Positions 42,753-51,361 of a DNA stretch of 64,000 bases are shown here, piece by piece. Every line of letters begins with the position of its first letter. Position 1 is the stretch's first letter. The notes beneath the pieces are model-generated. The model had not been told where the DNA came from and ran no database searches. It saw nothing but the letters and a program-made list of their open reading frames with translations. The translations under genes and the position numbers were made by a program. The DNA is taken from NCBI GenBank assembly GCA_903835065.1, contig CAILLO010000025.1:1-64000 (forward strand), in the 5' to 3' direction. Source of the DNA: an uncultured Eubacteriales bacterium. Lineage in GTDB: Bacteria; Bacillota; Clostridia; Saccharofermentanales; UBA5734.

Positions 42753-45102
42753 ACGGTCGGGCGCCGGAAACCGGCTTCCTGGGTGCATCGCGGAAATCGC
42801 CCGGCGTGACTCCCTCGACCTTCCGGAATGCCCGTCGGAAGGTCAGCGGGTTCGAATACCCGACTTTCCGGCCGATCTCCTCGATCGACTGGGCGGTCGT
42901 GGACAGGAGCGTCTTCGCGAACGCGACCCGCTTGCGGGCGATGTAGTCGACGAAGTTCTCGCCCGTCTGGTCCTTGATGAACTTGCTGAGGTACGGGACG
43001 GAGACGTCGAACCGGTCGGCCAGCGCCGCCAGGGTCAGGTTCTCGTCGGTGAGGTTCTGCTCCATGTAGTCGAGGATGTCGGTGCGGTTGCGCAGCCGGC
43101 GGCCCTCGCGCTGCGTTTCCACGGACTCGCAGATGCGGGCGTAGAGTTCGTGGATGAAGCGCTTCATGTCCGGGACGCTCTCCATGAGGAAGAAATGGCG
43201 TTCGTTCGCGAGACCCAGGATCGGCAGGCCCGATTCGGAGATGACCTTGAGCGCGGTCGAGAGAAGGTCGTAGTAGAAGCAGTGGGCCGTGAAGAGCGAC
43301 GAACCCAGGGACTTGAGGTTCATCTCCTCCAGCTCGTCGAGGATCTCCAGGGCTCGCGTGCAGTCGCCCATGCGGAGACGGTTGCGCAGTTCGTCCTCCA
43401 ACGCGCTGGGGACGTTGTATTCCAGCTTCCCGTCCTGGTTGATCTCGGCGAAGAAGACCGGTCTCGGGTCGTCCCGGCGGGTGATGCGGGCATAGTGGGT
43501 GGCCATGACGGCTTCGCGGTAGGAGGCCCCGATCTCGCGCAGGGAGGCGCAGGGGGTCCCGACGCCCACGAGCATGGGCTGGCCCGAACCTTCGCGGAAG
43601 GTGGCGCGCAGGCGTTCGACGACCTGCAGGACGACCTTCTCGTCGTCGCTGAAGATGAGGGCGGCGACACGGCCCTGGTCGGTCTCGACCGTGTAGACCG
43701 GAGTCTGGTCGCCCGTCTCCCACTGGGAGATCTTGCGGCGGAGGCCGCTGGAGAGGCGCTCCTCCATGTCGACCTGCGCGATTACAGCGACGGTCCACGG
43801 ACCGCTGTCCATGCCGATGCCGAGCGTGTTCTCGATGATGTCGATCTCTTCCGTGGGCAGGTTCCCGAACAGCAGCTTGACGAAGAAGCCGTGGATCGCG
43901 AGCGGGACGAACCGGCCCATCTTGGTCTCGAGGTCGCCCCGGTTCTTCGCCAGGCGGTCGATGGCCGTCCCGATCCGGTCGTATTCGTCGGCGGTCTCGC
44001 TCTGCGCCTCGTCGCCCTCGACCGACCGCACGCGGTCCAGGATCGTGGACAGCGGCTTGTAGTTGCGGCGGAACAGCCCGTAACTGATGAGGAGTCCGAG
44101 CAGGAGGCTGGCGCCGAGCAGGGCGAGCGTGAAGTAGAGGATCGCGTTCGAATCCTTCAGCACGGCGCTTTCGGGGATCAGGGCCACGTAGCTCCAGGGG
44201 CTCTGCTGCGCCGTCGGGTCGGAGCGGAAGAGGAGCAGGCGTTGCCCGTCGTCGGTGTCCACGTAGTCCTGCTTCTTGAGCGTGCGGCCCACGAGGACCT
44301 TCGCCAGGGCATCGTTGACATCCTCGTCCGTGCTGTTGCTCATCACGATCCGGTTGGCCTTGTCGACGACGTAGACCTTCGCGGATTCGATGCCGGAGAT
44401 CGGCGTCAGGAGCGACAGCATCGTGTCGTACCGGATCGAGACCAGGAGCGTGGCGCTCGGCCTGGCCAGCAGCAGGGGGACGGTGTGGATGTAGGTGAGC
44501 AGCTTCGAGTGGCTGGCCAGCGGGATGGTCTCGGTCGTGACGTCGTCGATGGACAGCATCGCGCCGTTGGTGAAGACGTTGAACATGCGGTTGAAATCGC
44601 TCTCCGAATAGGTCGAGGAGTGGTAGATCTGGTTGAAGAAGGTGGAGACGTCGTAGACCTTTCCGCCCGACATCACGGTGTCCTTGTTGTTGAAGACCAG
44701 CGTGATGCTGTCGTAGAAGGGATTGATGGACAGGTAGTTGTTGACTTCGGTCGCGTCGGCGGACAGCTGGATGCGGCTGACCCGGGCCGGATCGATCGTG
44801 TCGCCGGGCAGGTTCACGATCTCGGTGACCCAGGTCGTGTACGAGAGCGTGAAGGCCAGCTGGTCGATGCCGTGGAGGTTCTGCTCGATGCGGTCCTGCA
44901 TCTGGTTGAGCAGCAGGTCGTACCGCGTGTAGGCCTCGTCTCGCACGATCCGAACCGACCAGAAATAGCAGAAGATGCCGACGACGAACGAGACGAGCAG
45001 GACCATGAGGTACGACGTGAACATGCGCCCCTTCACGGAGTGGGAGCGGGCCGGTCTGCGGGAGCGGGAACGGGAGCGCGGCGGCCTGGTCCTGTCCTTC
45101 AT
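42751..45102 (-). CDS. Membrane-bound AraC-family sensor-regulator
   Basis: A 783-residue protein joining an extracellular sensor to a DNA-binding domain. It has an Arg/Ser-rich N-terminus, membrane helix 1 (about 28-50), an extracytoplasmic cache-like region of about 260 residues, membrane helix 2 (ILYFTLALLGASLLLGLLIS), a linker domain, and a C-terminal AraC double HTH (LTLAALADRFDVSVPYLSKF and IEEIGRKVGYSNPLTFRRAF). This layout is typical beside LplABC transporters in Gram-positives. It has no kinase or receiver domain, so ligand sensing must pass directly through the membrane. The ATG overlaps the URO-D stop as ATGA. Confidence 0.92.
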   Translation of the reverse strand: MKDRTRPPRSRSRSRRPARSHSVKGRMFTSYLMVLLVSFVVGIFCYFWSVRIVRDEAYTRYDLLLNQMQDRIEQNLHGIDQLAFTLSYTTWVTEIVNLPGDTIDPARVSRIQLSADATEVNNYLSINPFYDSITLVFNNKDTVMSGGKVYDVSTFFNQIYHSSTYSESDFNRMFNVFTNGAMLSIDDVTTETIPLASHSKLLTYIHTVPLLLARPSATLLVSIRYDTMLSLLTPISGIESAKVYVVDKANRIVMSNSTDEDVNDALAKVLVGRTLKKQDYVDTDDGQRLLLFRSDPTAQQSPWSYVALIPESAVLKDSNAILYFTLALLGASLLLGLLISYGLFRRNYKPLSTILDRVRSVEGDEAQSETADEYDRIGTAIDRLAKNRGDLETKMGRFVPLAIHGFFVKLLFGNLPTEEIDIIENTLGIGMDSGPWTVAVIAQVDMEERLSSGLRRKISQWETGDQTPVYTVETDQGRVAALIFSDDEKVVLQVVERLRATFREGSGQPMLVGVGTPCASLREIGASYREAVMATHYARITRRDDPRPVFFAEINQDGKLEYNVPSALEDELRNRLRMGDCTRALEILDELEEMNLKSLGSSLFTAHCFYYDLLSTALKVISESGLPILGLANERHFFLMESVPDMKRFIHELYARICESVETQREGRRLRNRTDILDYMEQNLTDENLTLAALADRFDVSVPYLSKFIKDQTGENFVDYIARKRVAFAKTLLSTTAQSIEEIGRKVGYSNPLTFRRAFRKVEGVTPGDFRDAPRKPVSGARP

Positions 45103-46118
45103 CGGTAGATCCCCTCCTCGTGCAGGACGCGGAGGATGAGCTCGTATCGCTCGAGCGGCATCCCCGTGAAGATGCAGTTGCTCGTCGAGAAGATGTAGCC
45201 GCCGCCGGTCCTGCCGTTGCGCAGGGCGTAGCGGGCGGACTCCACGACCTCCTCTTCGGTGCCGGTCTGCATCAGGCCGCAGTTGACGTTGCCGACGAGG
45301 CACAGGCGGTCGCCGTAGCGGCGCTTGATGTCGGCGATGTCGACGCCGGCCTGCGGGTCGAGGGAGTGAAGGGCGTGCGGGTTGGCCTCGACGAGCTGGT
45401 CGACGATCGGGAGGATGTTGCCGTCGGTGTGCTTGATCGTGTAGAACCCCATCTTGCGGTACCCGGCGATCAGGCGCGCGAGGAAGGGGGAGACGAACTC
45501 GCCGAACATGGAGGGGCTCAGGAACGGCCCGGTGTTGAGGCAGTAGTCGGACGTGAGGACGAAGCCGTCAAGCAGGCCCTGCTTCGCGAGGGCGGCGCCG
45601 CGGACGAGCGCTCGGTCCACCCGGGCGGTCGCCTCGGCGAGCAGGCCGTCGGGGTCGTCGACGAGGCGATAGCTGAATTCCTGCATGCCGGTCCCGCCCG
45701 GGATCTTGAAGGTCGCGTCTCCGGGCAGGAGCAGGAAGTAGCGGTCCCCGGAGCGCGTGCGCACGGTCTCGACGAGGCGGAGCGTCTCCTCGAGGGACTC
45801 GGGGTTGGGGTGCAGGAGGATCGCGTCGTGCCCGAAGCGCTCCGCCGTAGCGACGTAGACGTCGGCCATGTCCTCGCGGTGGCGCTGACGTTCGGTCTCG
45901 GTCATCTGGAACCACTGGGCGTAGTAGCGGTGCGACGGGTGGACCTTGCCGAAGGACTCCATGGTCAGGAAGTAGACGAGCTCGAAGTGCGGCACGCGCC
46001 CGACGGGCGGTCGGCGGTCGAGGGCGAGGCGGAAGCGCTCGCGCGGGGTCACCGAGGCTCCCGCGAGCTCCCAGGCGCGGTCGAGGGCGAGGACGTCGGT
46101 TCCGTTGGACAGCGTCAT
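45099..46118 (-). CDS. URO-D-family protein, zinc motif altered (copy 3)
   Basis: A 339-residue paralogue of the two URO-D proteins further left. The family core is present (LPGDATFKIPGG, TSDYCLNTGPFLSPSMF), but the first metal site reads TIKHTDGNILP instead of H-x-C, while NVNCGLMQ retains a later cysteine. It may bind metal differently or act on another compound. Two ATGs lie close together. The one at 46118 is preferred because GGAGG lies six bases upstream, whereas the ATG at 46124 directly abuts it. It is coupled to the sensor gene by ATGA. Confidence 0.82.
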   Translation of the reverse strand: MTLSNGTDVLALDRAWELAGASVTPRERFRLALDRRPPVGRVPHFELVYFLTMESFGKVHPSHRYYAQWFQMTETERQRHREDMADVYVATAERFGHDAILLHPNPESLEETLRLVETVRTRSGDRYFLLLPGDATFKIPGGTGMQEFSYRLVDDPDGLLAEATARVDRALVRGAALAKQGLLDGFVLTSDYCLNTGPFLSPSMFGEFVSPFLARLIAGYRKMGFYTIKHTDGNILPIVDQLVEANPHALHSLDPQAGVDIADIKRRYGDRLCLVGNVNCGLMQTGTEEEVVESARYALRNGRTGGGYIFSTSNCIFTGMPLERYELILRVLHEEGIYR

Positions 46119-46148
46119 GTGCATCCTCCGTGGGTCGCCGACTCTTCG

Positions 46149-47300
46149 TCAGCGGCCGCGCTGCGCGGCGACCGCCCCGACGAGCTCGTCGTAGGTGGCG
46201 CTGCGCCCTTGCTCCACATAGAACCCCGAGGCGGCGGTCGCCGTTTCGAGGCGGTTCCCCATCGGCAGGCCGGCGAGGAGCCCGAGGCAGTAGCCGGCGT
46301 TGAAGTTGTCCCCGCCGCCCGTGCTGATGCGCGGCCGGTCGACCCTGCGTCCCGCGACGCGGACGGTCCCCGCGGCGTCGGCGCCGACGGCGTAGTCGAG
46401 TCCGTGCACGACGACCTCGCCGATGCCGGCGGACTCGCGCACCGCGCGCGCGTCGGCCTCGGGACCCGCGGCCGAGAGGGACTCGGCGCCGGTGAGGGCG
46501 GACGCGGCGGCGGCGGCCTCCTTCTCGTTGAGGCCGAGCGCGACGCGGTGGCGCGGTGCGATGCGGCCGAGGCGGAGGAGGAAGGCGCGGAGCTCTCCGG
46601 GGGAACGGGTGGTCGGGTCGGCGAGGTCGAAGAAGAGCGACGTGCCGCGGGCACCGGCCGGGTCCCGGTCGAGTTCGCGCTCGATGCCGTCGAGGATGTC
46701 GCCGAGGCGGTCGAGGTAGCTCCAGTCGACGACGGCGACGAGGTCGGCTCCACGGAGACGGGCGCCGAACGCGCCGGGACCGGCCGCGGCCTCCACGGCC
46801 GCCCAGTCCAGGGTGTGCAGGGACTTCGCGTCGCCGAACATGAGCTTGCCGTCCTCGAACTCGAACGCGGTCGAACGGGCGGGCGCACCGAGGTTCACGA
46901 CGTCGCACGCCGCGGCCAGTCCGTGGAAGGCGGGTTCGGCGCCGCGGGCGCCGAGCGGCGCGGCGCAGGCGCAGCCGACGCCGAGGACGGCCAGTGCGAG
47001 GGCGAGCAGCGGGGCGTTGCCGCCCAGGCGTTCCTCCTGCAGGACGATCTCGAGGTCGCCGCTGCGGCCGGCGGACGTCTTGAGGTGGTCGGCGAACTCG
47101 GAGATCGTGCGGAAGAAGACGGGGATGCCGGCGGCGTCCTTGAAGCGGACCGGCCGGTAGATCGCGTCGACAAAGGCGTCGAAGCCGACGACGGCGGAGC
47201 GCGAACGGCAGGACGGCGCGGCGGCGGCGAGGAGAGCGGCCGCGGAGTCCGTTGGAGTCCTGTCGATGTCCACGCCGGGGTTCCTTGCATCCGCTGGCAT
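46149..47300 (-). CDS. PfkB-family carbohydrate kinase
   Basis: A 383-residue ribokinase-fold protein. The substrate-side start is VVGFDAFVDAIYRPV and LGGNAPLLALALAVLG. The catalytic motif STGGGDNFNAGYCLG is a variant of the usual G-A-G-D, with the aspartate intact. The substrate is unknown; with uxaE in the operon a ketodeoxyuronate-type sugar is possible, but the N-terminal region is not that of typical KDG kinases. The ATG at 47300 has GAGGAG upstream, unlike the ATG at 47321. A TAGAAT lies over the stop of the nagB remnant. Confidence 0.85.
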   Translation of the reverse strand: MPADARNPGVDIDRTPTDSAAALLAAAAPSCRSRSAVVGFDAFVDAIYRPVRFKDAAGIPVFFRTISEFADHLKTSAGRSGDLEIVLQEERLGGNAPLLALALAVLGVGCACAAPLGARGAEPAFHGLAAACDVVNLGAPARSTAFEFEDGKLMFGDAKSLHTLDWAAVEAAAGPGAFGARLRGADLVAVVDWSYLDRLGDILDGIERELDRDPAGARGTSLFFDLADPTTRSPGELRAFLLRLGRIAPRHRVALGLNEKEAAAAASALTGAESLSAAGPEADARAVRESAGIGEVVVHGLDYAVGADAAGTVRVAGRRVDRPRISTGGGDNFNAGYCLGLLAGLPMGNRLETATAASGFYVEQGRSATYDELVGAVAAQRGR

Positions 47301-47322
47301 CCCGTTCTCCTCTTCTTCCATT

Positions 47323-47651
47323 CTACTTGAAAATGGCGATCACGGCCGGGTCCGTCAGGGAGGCGGACGCCGCGTCCAGGTGGACCGTCGCGTCCGCGTG
47401 CGTCTCGAGGACCGTGGCGGGCACCGCGGCCGCCTTGGCGGCGTGCGGGACGGCGCACAGGATCGTCCGGCTCCGGAGAATCGCGTGCAGGCTCATCGTG
47501 ATGGCCCGGGTCGGGACGTCCTCGAGCCGCGGGAACCACCCCTCGCCGAACTGCTGCCGGCGGGAAGTCTCGTCGATGCCGACGACGAAGAAGGGACCGC
47601 GGCGACGGAACGGCCGACGGAGCGGGCATCGGGGTGGACGACGACCTTCAT
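47323..47651 (-). pseudogene. nagB: nagB remnant with internal deletion and frameshift
   Basis: The minus strand starts MKVVVHPDARSVGRSVAA, a NagB/6-phosphogluconolactonase-family N-terminus, in ATGA overlap with uxaE. That frame then decays to Ser/Arg-rich nonsense and stops. A second frame, shifted by one base, runs to a stop at 47323 and contains FFVVGIDETSRRQQFGEGWF, RAITMSLHAILRS and VPHAAKAAAV, which match the C-terminal third of the family. The central part, about 130-150 residues including the catalytic region, is missing. What remains cannot be active. An assembly error is the main alternative. Confidence 0.75.
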
Positions 47652-49135
47652 GCGCCCCTCCGCAGACCGAGTCCGTCGGTGTGGCGCTTCAGGTGGCGGG
47701 CGATCCCGGCCGCGTACTCCGGCTCGAGACGGTCGAGCGCGGCGTGGAGGCGGTCGCCGAGGGTGCCGCCGTCGGGCTCCGCGGTGCGAAGGACGTGGCC
47801 GTAGGTGATGTGGAGGATCTGGCGGGCGTCGTCCTGGTCGAGCAGGCCGGGCAGCTGCGCGTCGGCGAGGCTCGCCTCGGGCGCGACGTTCTCCGCGACG
47901 CCGGAGATGTGGTAGAAGTTCCGCGCGTCCGGAAGCGACGCCAGCGCGACGCGGAGGATCTCGCGGAACATCGCGGGCTCGTGGGCGGACAGGACCCGGA
48001 GGGCCTCCAGCCAGTGCGTGCCGGCGGTCTTGAGGTGGAACCCCTCGGGCGCCTCCTTCCCGACGATGGGGAACACGAGGAACTTGTCGCTGCCCGAGTG
48101 GACGCTGACGCGGTAGCCGAGGCGACGGGCGATCGCGGCGTGCGCAGCGAATTCCACCTGGAACTGCGCGAGGTCGCCGCGGTAGTCGACGCCCTTCTGG
48201 AACTCCCCGCAGAAGCGGGGCGCGATGCTCATGGGGCGGACGCCGCGGCGGAGCAGCTCCAGCGCGACGAAGACGTGGTCGGCGGGGGAGGTGACCGTGG
48301 CGGTCTCGTCGATCGAGACCTCGAAGTCGAGTTTCCGGTCGGACTTCGCGATGCGCGTGGCATACATGTCGACCGAGTGGGCGATCGCGCCGCGGTAGGT
48401 CAGGACGCGCCGCTCGAATCCCGGGCGGTCCATGGAGACGCCGAGCTCCGCGAGCCGGGGCTCGCCGCCGGCGAGGTACCGGGCCTCGAGGTCCTCGCGC
48501 TCCGGCGCAGGGAGCAGGAGGTAGCGGGCGTGGATCTCGGCGTCGGGCAGGGTCGCGAGCGCCTTGTCGATGTGGTCCGAGCAGTCCAGCGTGATCATGG
48601 TGAAGCCGCATCCGAGGGCATAGTCCAGCTCCTCGCCGGTCTTCAGGTGGTCGCCGTCCGCTCCGAACCCGTCCTTCCAGCCGGTCTCGAGGACCGCCCA
48701 CGTCGCGGCGGCGAGGACCTCCTCGTACGTGCGGCCCGTCAAGCGCAGTTCGCGCATGGACTGCTGGGCGAGCACGGGAAACACGGGCAGTCCCGCGAGC
48801 GCCTGGAGGTGTCCGGAGGCGGCCTTGCCGAGGCGGTCTCCGAGACCGATCGAGTTCGAGCGGCCGGGGTTCGCGGTCGGCGCCAGGTGCGGGAACGCAC
48901 GGCGCATCCAGGCCGAATTCGCGGGCGTCAGGGGGCAGACCGCGGGGCAGGCGCCGCCCTGGGAGGTTTCGGTCTCGAGGCCGTCCGGCGTCCTGCCGTC
49001 GGGCGTCTCGACCAGCAACCGCTTCTTGCCGTCCACGCGGGCGAGTTCGAAGACTGCCCGGTCTTTCACGAGGCGCGAGGCGGGGTAGCGGCGGTCGATC
49101 CGGGGGGCGGCTCCTGGGGTCGCGGATGCGGTCAT
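47648..49135 (-). CDS. uxaE: Tagaturonate/fructuronate epimerase, UxaE family
   Basis: A 495-residue protein of the UxaE family, first defined in Thermotoga, which interconverts D-tagaturonate and D-fructuronate in uronate breakdown. Recognisable segments are SIGLGDRLGKAASGHL, CGFTMITLDCSDHID, FEVSIDETATVTSP and VHSGSDKFLVFPIVGK. An early cysteine pair (GGACPAVCPLT) is present. It is coupled to lacI by ATGA at its start and to the nagB remnant at its stop. It suggests galacturonate- or glucuronate-containing substrates, although no uronate isomerase or reductase is in the window. Confidence 0.82.
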   Translation of the reverse strand: MTASATPGAAPRIDRRYPASRLVKDRAVFELARVDGKKRLLVETPDGRTPDGLETETSQGGACPAVCPLTPANSAWMRRAFPHLAPTANPGRSNSIGLGDRLGKAASGHLQALAGLPVFPVLAQQSMRELRLTGRTYEEVLAAATWAVLETGWKDGFGADGDHLKTGEELDYALGCGFTMITLDCSDHIDKALATLPDAEIHARYLLLPAPEREDLEARYLAGGEPRLAELGVSMDRPGFERRVLTYRGAIAHSVDMYATRIAKSDRKLDFEVSIDETATVTSPADHVFVALELLRRGVRPMSIAPRFCGEFQKGVDYRGDLAQFQVEFAAHAAIARRLGYRVSVHSGSDKFLVFPIVGKEAPEGFHLKTAGTHWLEALRVLSAHEPAMFREILRVALASLPDARNFYHISGVAENVAPEASLADAQLPGLLDQDDARQILHITYGHVLRTAEPDGGTLGDRLHAALDRLEPEYAAGIARHLKRHTDGLGLRRGA

Positions 49136-50265
49136 GGGGCGATCCTCCTGTACTTGCTGTCCGAAGCGGTCCTCGCGTCGGGAGTCCCGGTCGCGGCTCC
49201 GGAGGCCGGGGCGTCGGAGCCCCTCCTTCGGACGCTGGCGCGCGGAACGAGGCGGGGGGCGAATTTCTGGACCGAAATCCGGTCGCGGTCCTTGAGCGTC
49301 TCGGCGAGCAGTCGCATCGCCATCGCCCCGGTCTCGAAGGCGGGGTGGGCGATCGTGGACAGCGCCGGGGTGACCCAGGCGCTGAAGGGCAGGTCGTCGA
49401 ATCCCAGGACCGACACGTCCTCCGGCACCCGGATGCCGCGGGCCGTCAGGCCCTGGATCACGCCGAACGCGGTGATGTCGTTGGCGGCGAAGACGGCGGT
49501 GGGAAGCCTTCCCGAGTCCGCGAGACCGGCGGCGAGGAGGCGTCCGTTCTCGACCTCGTACCCTTCGGTGCCCTCCGACTCGATCCCCCCGAGCAGGCAT
49601 CGGTCGGCGCCGTCCGGGATGCCGTGGCGCTCGAGTCCCTCGAGGAAGCCGGCGCGCAGGGCGACGCGGCTGGGGCGGTCGATGGGCGAGGAGACGAAGA
49701 CGAGGTCGCGGTGCCCCTGCTCCACGAGGTGGTCGACGGCGAGCAGGCCGGCGGCCTCGAAGTCGAACTCGACGCGGCTGCATTGGAGACCCTCGACCTT
49801 CTGGTCGAACGTGACGAAGCCGACGCCGCCCGCCTGCAGCTCGCGCAGCAGCGCCGCATCCGGCCGCGTGAGGGAGACGATCGCCCCGGCGACCTGCTTG
49901 GTCGCGAGCATGCGCAGCGCGCGCGCCTCGATGTCGGGGTCGCGGAAGGAGCTGCTGAGCAGGACGTTGTATCCGAGCCGGTGCGCCTCGGTCTCGAGTC
50001 CGAGGAGGACGGACGTGAAGTAGGGGTTCGAGAGGTTCGGGAGGACGACGCCGATGTCCATGCTCTCGCGCCGGCGGAGCATCCGGCCCACGGCGTTGGG
50101 CGTGTAGCCGAGTTCCTTGGCGGCGGCCTCGATCGAGGCGCGCACGGGAGCGGACACGGGATATCCGCTGTTGGAGAGGGCGCGCGAGACCGTGGCGCCG
50201 GAGACGCCGCACTTCCTGGCGATGTCGTAGATCGTGGGCTTGCGCCCGTGCGGGGCGAGGGCCAT
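49132..50265 (-). CDS. LacI-family transcriptional repressor
   Basis: A 377-residue repressor. The HTH and hinge helix are at residues 10-60 (TIYDIARKCGVSGATVSRAL, AAKELGYTPNAVGRML), followed by a periplasmic-binding-protein-like sensor domain (VVLPNLSNPYF, VSVLGFDDLPFSAWVTPAL). The last 35 residues are a basic, low-complexity tail. The ATG at 50265 is five bases after AGGAGG. It heads the operon containing uxaE, the kinase and the AraC sensor. A perfect palindrome over its own promoter implies autoregulation. Confidence 0.93.
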   Translation of the reverse strand: MALAPHGRKPTIYDIARKCGVSGATVSRALSNSGYPVSAPVRASIEAAAKELGYTPNAVGRMLRRRESMDIGVVLPNLSNPYFTSVLLGLETEAHRLGYNVLLSSSFRDPDIEARALRMLATKQVAGAIVSLTRPDAALLRELQAGGVGFVTFDQKVEGLQCSRVEFDFEAAGLLAVDHLVEQGHRDLVFVSSPIDRPSRVALRAGFLEGLERHGIPDGADRCLLGGIESEGTEGYEVENGRLLAAGLADSGRLPTAVFAANDITAFGVIQGLTARGIRVPEDVSVLGFDDLPFSAWVTPALSTIAHPAFETGAMAMRLLAETLKDRDRISVQKFAPRLVPRASVRRRGSDAPASGAATGTPDARTASDSKYRRIAP

Positions 50266-50289
50266 CGCATCCTCCTGCAGGTCGAGATG

Positions 50290-50318
50290 GATAGTAATCG
50301 ATTACTATCGTATCACAA
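50290..50318 (-). promoter_or_regulatory. lacI-operon promoter with a perfect 20-bp operator
   Basis: Minus strand: TTGTGA (50318-50313), 16 bp, TACTAT (50296-50291). The palindrome GATAGTAATCGATTACTATC (50290-50309) covers the -10 and most of the spacer. Its centre, AATCGATT, carries the CG step typical of LacI-family operators, so binding would block RNA polymerase. Confidence 0.75.
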
Positions 50319-50372
50319 ACCGCGTCGCGTGCAAGAGGGATTCCCGGGACGGCGCGAAGCCCGGCGGAGCTA

Positions 50373-50381
50373 TGGTAGAAT
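50373..50381 (+). promoter_or_regulatory. Extended -10 before the GT2 gene
   Basis: TGG-TAGAAT forms an extended -10 element with no good -35, about 45 nt ahead of the predicted transcript's start codon at 50432. It would drive the GT2/GT-C operon, divergent from lacI. Confidence 0.45.
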
Positions 50382-50431
50382 GGATTCCGGACCAGACGGC
50401 GCCCCGCTCCCGAACGCCTCCGGAGGACCCC

Positions 50432-51361
50432 ATGAAGATCTCCGTCCTCATTCCCTTCTACAACGAGGAGAAGCAGGTCCCGATCACGCTCGCCGCCCTC
50501 CGCCCGATCCTCGATTCGCTCGGCTGCGACTACGAGGCGGTGCTCGTCGACGACGGCTCCACGGACGGGACCTGGGACGCGCTGCGCTCCGCCTCCGCAC
50601 AGGACGCCCGGATCCGTTCCCTGCGCTTCTCCCGCAACTTCGGCAAGGAGGCCGCCCTGTGCGCGGCCCTCGAGGCGGCCGACGGGGACGCCTGCATCGT
50701 GATGGACGGCGACCTGCAGCACCCGCCCGAAGTGATTCCCGAGATGATCCACCTGTGGCGCGAGGAGGGGTTCGAGGTCGTCGAGGGCGTGAAGTCCTCC
50801 CGTGGGCACGAGAGCCTCGCCAGCCGCTTCAACGCCACCCTCTTCTACGGCCTCTTCCGCCGGCTGTCCGGCTTCGACCTCGAGAACGCGTCCGACTTCA
50901 AGCTCCTCGACCGCCGCGTCGTCGCGGAATGGCGCCGCCTGGGAGAGCACGACACCTTCTTCCGCGGACTGTCGGCCTGGCTCGGGTTCCGCCGCTGCAA
51001 GGTCCCCTTCGACGTCGCGGAGCGCAAGGCCGGCCGCAGCAAGTGGTCCCCGTTCAAACTGGTGCGCCTGAGCCTCAACGCGATCACCTCCTTCTCCGCC
51101 CTGCCCCTCCAGCTCGTCTCGCTGCTCGGCGCGGTCCTGCTCGTGCTGTCCCTCGCGCTCGGGGTCCAGACCCTGGTGCGCTTCCTCCAGGGCAACGCGG
51201 CCGACGGCTTCACCACCGTGATCCTTCTCGTGCTGCTGATCGGCGGCTGCATCATGCTGAGCCTCGGGCTGATCGGCCTCTACCTCGCGCGGATCTTCGA
51301 CGAGGTCAAGGGGCGCCCGCGCTTCATCGTTTCGGAAGACACCCGCCGGAGGTCCCGCTGA
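50432..51361 (+). CDS. GT2 polyprenyl-phosphate glycosyltransferase, CsbB/GtrB/DPM1-like
   Basis: A 309-residue membrane-associated glycosyltransferase. The GT2 core has SVLIPFYNEE, LVDDGSTDGTWDAL and the metal site VMDGDLQHPPEV. DVAERKAGRSKWSPFKLVRL is the usual amphipathic segment before two C-terminal membrane helices (about 225-247 and 260-285). CsbB and GtrB enzymes move a sugar onto undecaprenyl phosphate on the cytoplasmic face. It is followed at once (TGATG overlap) by two GT-C-like proteins that could be the outer-face transferases. CGGAGG lies before the ATG. Confidence 0.9.
   Translation: MKISVLIPFYNEEKQVPITLAALRPILDSLGCDYEAVLVDDGSTDGTWDALRSASAQDARIRSLRFSRNFGKEAALCAALEAADGDACIVMDGDLQHPPEVIPEMIHLWREEGFEVVEGVKSSRGHESLASRFNATLFYGLFRRLSGFDLENASDFKLLDRRVVAEWRRLGEHDTFFRGLSAWLGFRRCKVPFDVAERKAGRSKWSPFKLVRLSLNAITSFSALPLQLVSLLGAVLLVLSLALGVQTLVRFLQGNAADGFTTVILLVLLIGGCIMLSLGLIGLYLARIFDEVKGRPRFIVSEDTRRRSR

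Noticed and set aside
47493-47660. Programmed frameshift joining the two nagB frames
   Set aside because: No classical slippery heptamer is visible, and even a joined product would lack the central catalytic region. Decay or assembly error fits better.
49136-50950. In-frame extension of uxaE through the lacI region
   Set aside because: The extension is an off-frame reading of lacI and antisense of the GT2 gene. UxaE similarity starts at 49135, where ATGA couples it to lacI.
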